Shown in pieces: positions 62,867-64,000 of a stretch of DNA of 64,000 bases. The notes under the pieces were generated by a model. The model saw nothing but the letters and a program-made list of their open reading frames with translations, searched no databases and had not been told where the DNA came from. Source of the stretch: Sphingobacterium paludis. Its GTDB lineage: Bacteria; Bacteroidota; Bacteroidia; Sphingobacteriales; Sphingobacteriaceae. Location: positions 1-64,000 of the forward strand of contig NZ_SNZV01000007.1 of the NCBI RefSeq assembly GCF_004364125.1, given 5' to 3'. How positions within the stretch are numbered: the first letter of the stretch is position 1; the number at the start of each line of letters is the position of its first letter. The position numbers and the translations under genes were made by a program.

Positions 62867-64000
62867 TGAGTTCCAAATCGAAAATAACACAGTCTCAATT
62901 AGAGCAATACCTGTCCAAAGCTGCCTGGATCCTGAAAGGTCCGGTAGACGCTTCGGACTTTAAAGTTTATATATTTCCCTTGCTATTTTTTAAGCGGATA
63001 TCCGACGTCTATGATGAAGAGTTTGCTCTGGCGATGGCCGAGTCTGACGGCGATACTGAATACGCATCACTTCCCGAGTTTCACCGATTCGTTATTCCTG
63101 AAGGCTGCCATTGGAAAACCGTACGAGAAACCACAGACAATGTAGGGTTGGCTATAGAAAAGGCTCTGAGAGGAATAGAACAGGCCAATCAACAATACTT
63201 GTACGGAATATTTGGCGATGCACAATGGAGTAATAAAAGTAAACTATCTGACCGTTTATTAATTGATCTTATTGAGCACTTTTCACAATACGAATTATCT
63301 AACTCCAATGTAGAAGCGGATATACTTGGGAATGCCTATGAATATCTCATCAAGCATTTTGCCGACTTGACCAACAAGAAAGCTGGAGAATTCTATACGC
63401 CACGGTCTATCGTCCGTTTATTGGATCTCATATTGGACCCCAAAGCCAGTGAGTCGGTTTACGATCCGGCTTGTGGTACAGGGGGCATGTTGTTAGAATG
63501 TGTCGATCACTTACGCGAAAAAGAAGAAGATTACAGAACGCTTAAACTGTTCGGACAAGAGAAAAACCTGACATCGAGTGCCATTGCTCGCATGAATATG
63601 TTTCTACACGGTATGGAAGATTTTAAAATTGTACGTGAAGATACCTTACGAAATCCTGCTTTCTTTACCTCTGACGGTTTGCAAAAATTCGATTGTGTGA
63701 TCGCCAACCCACCATTTTCTTTAAAGGATTGGGGAGCTGACAATTGGACAAATGATCCTTATGGCCGAAATATCGCGGGCGTTCCACCGAAAGGAAATGG
63801 CGATATGGCATGGGTGCAACATATGATCTCCTCCATGAACGATAAGGGTAGGATGACGGTTGTGTTACCTCATGGTGTTCTTTTTAGAAAAGCCTCGGAA
63901 CAGCGGATTCGGAAAGCGCTTTTGGAAATGGATCTGCTGGAGGCCGTTATTGGGTTAGGACCGAATATTTTCTACGGTACACAGTTGGCCGCTTGTGTGC
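62866..64000 (+). CDS. hsdM: Type I restriction-modification DNA methyltransferase HsdM (partial)
   Basis: At least 378 residues of HsdM, cut by the right edge. The N-terminal helical domain is followed by the N6-adenine methyltransferase motifs DPACGTGGM (motif I, about residue 200) and NPPF (motif IV, about 281). It methylates adenine in the operon's target sequence and joins HsdS and HsdR. Those subunits are expected just beyond the edge. It starts 1 base inside the HTH stop codon. It was not visible as a closed frame because it has no stop in the window. Confidence 0.96.
   Translation, partial: MSSKSKITQSQLEQYLSKAAWILKGPVDASDFKVYIFPLLFFKRISDVYDEEFALAMAESDGDTEYASLPEFHRFVIPEGCHWKTVRETTDNVGLAIEKALRGIEQANQQYLYGIFGDAQWSNKSKLSDRLLIDLIEHFSQYELSNSNVEADILGNAYEYLIKHFADLTNKKAGEFYTPRSIVRLLDLILDPKASESVYDPACGTGGMLLECVDHLREKEEDYRTLKLFGQEKNLTSSAIARMNMFLHGMEDFKIVREDTLRNPAFFTSDGLQKFDCVIANPPFSLKDWGADNWTNDPYGRNIAGVPPKGNGDMAWVQHMISSMNDKGRMTVVLPHGVLFRKASEQRIRKALLEMDLLEAVIGLGPNIFYGTQLAACV

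Noticed and set aside
62515-62898. 127-codon frame antisense to the HTH gene
   Set aside because: It opposes a clear HTH gene that is coupled to hsdM and has no family of its own.
1-64000. CRISPR arrays, tRNA genes and insertion sequences
   Set aside because: None was recognised by eye. The only regular repeats were the AAAC tract and the heptamer array, neither of which has CRISPR spacing.

Overview
The window comes from the chromosome of a member of the Bacteroidota, most likely family Sphingobacteriaceae (Sphingobacterium or Pedobacter type). The evidence is the family's promoters (TTTG, 19-21 bases, TAnnTTTG), a SusC/FecA-style TonB receptor with a carboxypeptidase-regulatory-like domain, many short-signal lipoproteins, TPR-histidine kinases, a 7TM-DISM protein, a GH92 mannosidase, and LytTR and GntR/YtrA regulators. 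The genus is inferred from overall protein style and not proven.

Positions 1-50,500 are ordinary chromosome. The left edge holds two tandem strong minus-strand promoters and a boxA-like leader that should belong to an rRNA operon whose 16S gene lies just outside the window. There follow a TPR-histidine kinase, dgkA, a candidate small RNA (about 3783-3870), a GIN-domain protein, gamma-glutamyltransferase, an HU protein, an S9 peptidase, a GH92 glycosidase, and an iron-uptake pair (TonB receptor plus PepSY membrane protein). Next come a decayed DEAD-box protein, an aldehyde dehydrogenase, and a three-gene sugar-oxidation operon (GMC oxidoreductase, gluconate-dehydrogenase subunit 3, Gfo/Idh/MocA). 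A normal DEAD-box helicase, an MscS channel and a GntR-controlled ABC transporter operon with a clear palindromic operator follow. From 31.7 to 43.7 kb the region is rich in signalling: an LpxR-like lipid A deacylase, a membrane-bound LuxR protein, an orphan kinase, a kinase/response-regulator operon led by two lipoproteins, and a membrane LytTR protein. Redox and stress genes (two SDRs, an NAD(P)H:quinone-type reductase, a zinc alcohol dehydrogenase, a large catalase, a PfpI protein) lead up to mnmE.

From the end of mnmE (51,949) to the right edge lies an integrated mobile element, probably an integrative mobilizable element. It has a tyrosine recombinase, an unknown membrane protein coupled to it, an excisionase-like HTH protein, a VapE-type ATPase split by a frameshift, an iteron-like array, a Toprim primase, a three-tier palindrome (oriT candidate), MobC, and a relaxase with a second gene embedded in another frame. 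The cargo is a lipoprotein, a cysteine-cluster protein of unknown function with a strikingly structured leader, a metallophosphoesterase/DUF3024 pair, a small basic protein, and a type I restriction-modification operon (HTH regulator then hsdM, cut by the window edge). The right-hand attachment site is not in view.

The items most worth follow-up are the embedded gene inside the relaxase, the 12-copy heptamer array, the oriT-like palindrome, and the 116-base structured element beside the cysteine-cluster gene. No CRISPR array, tRNA or insertion sequence was recognised.
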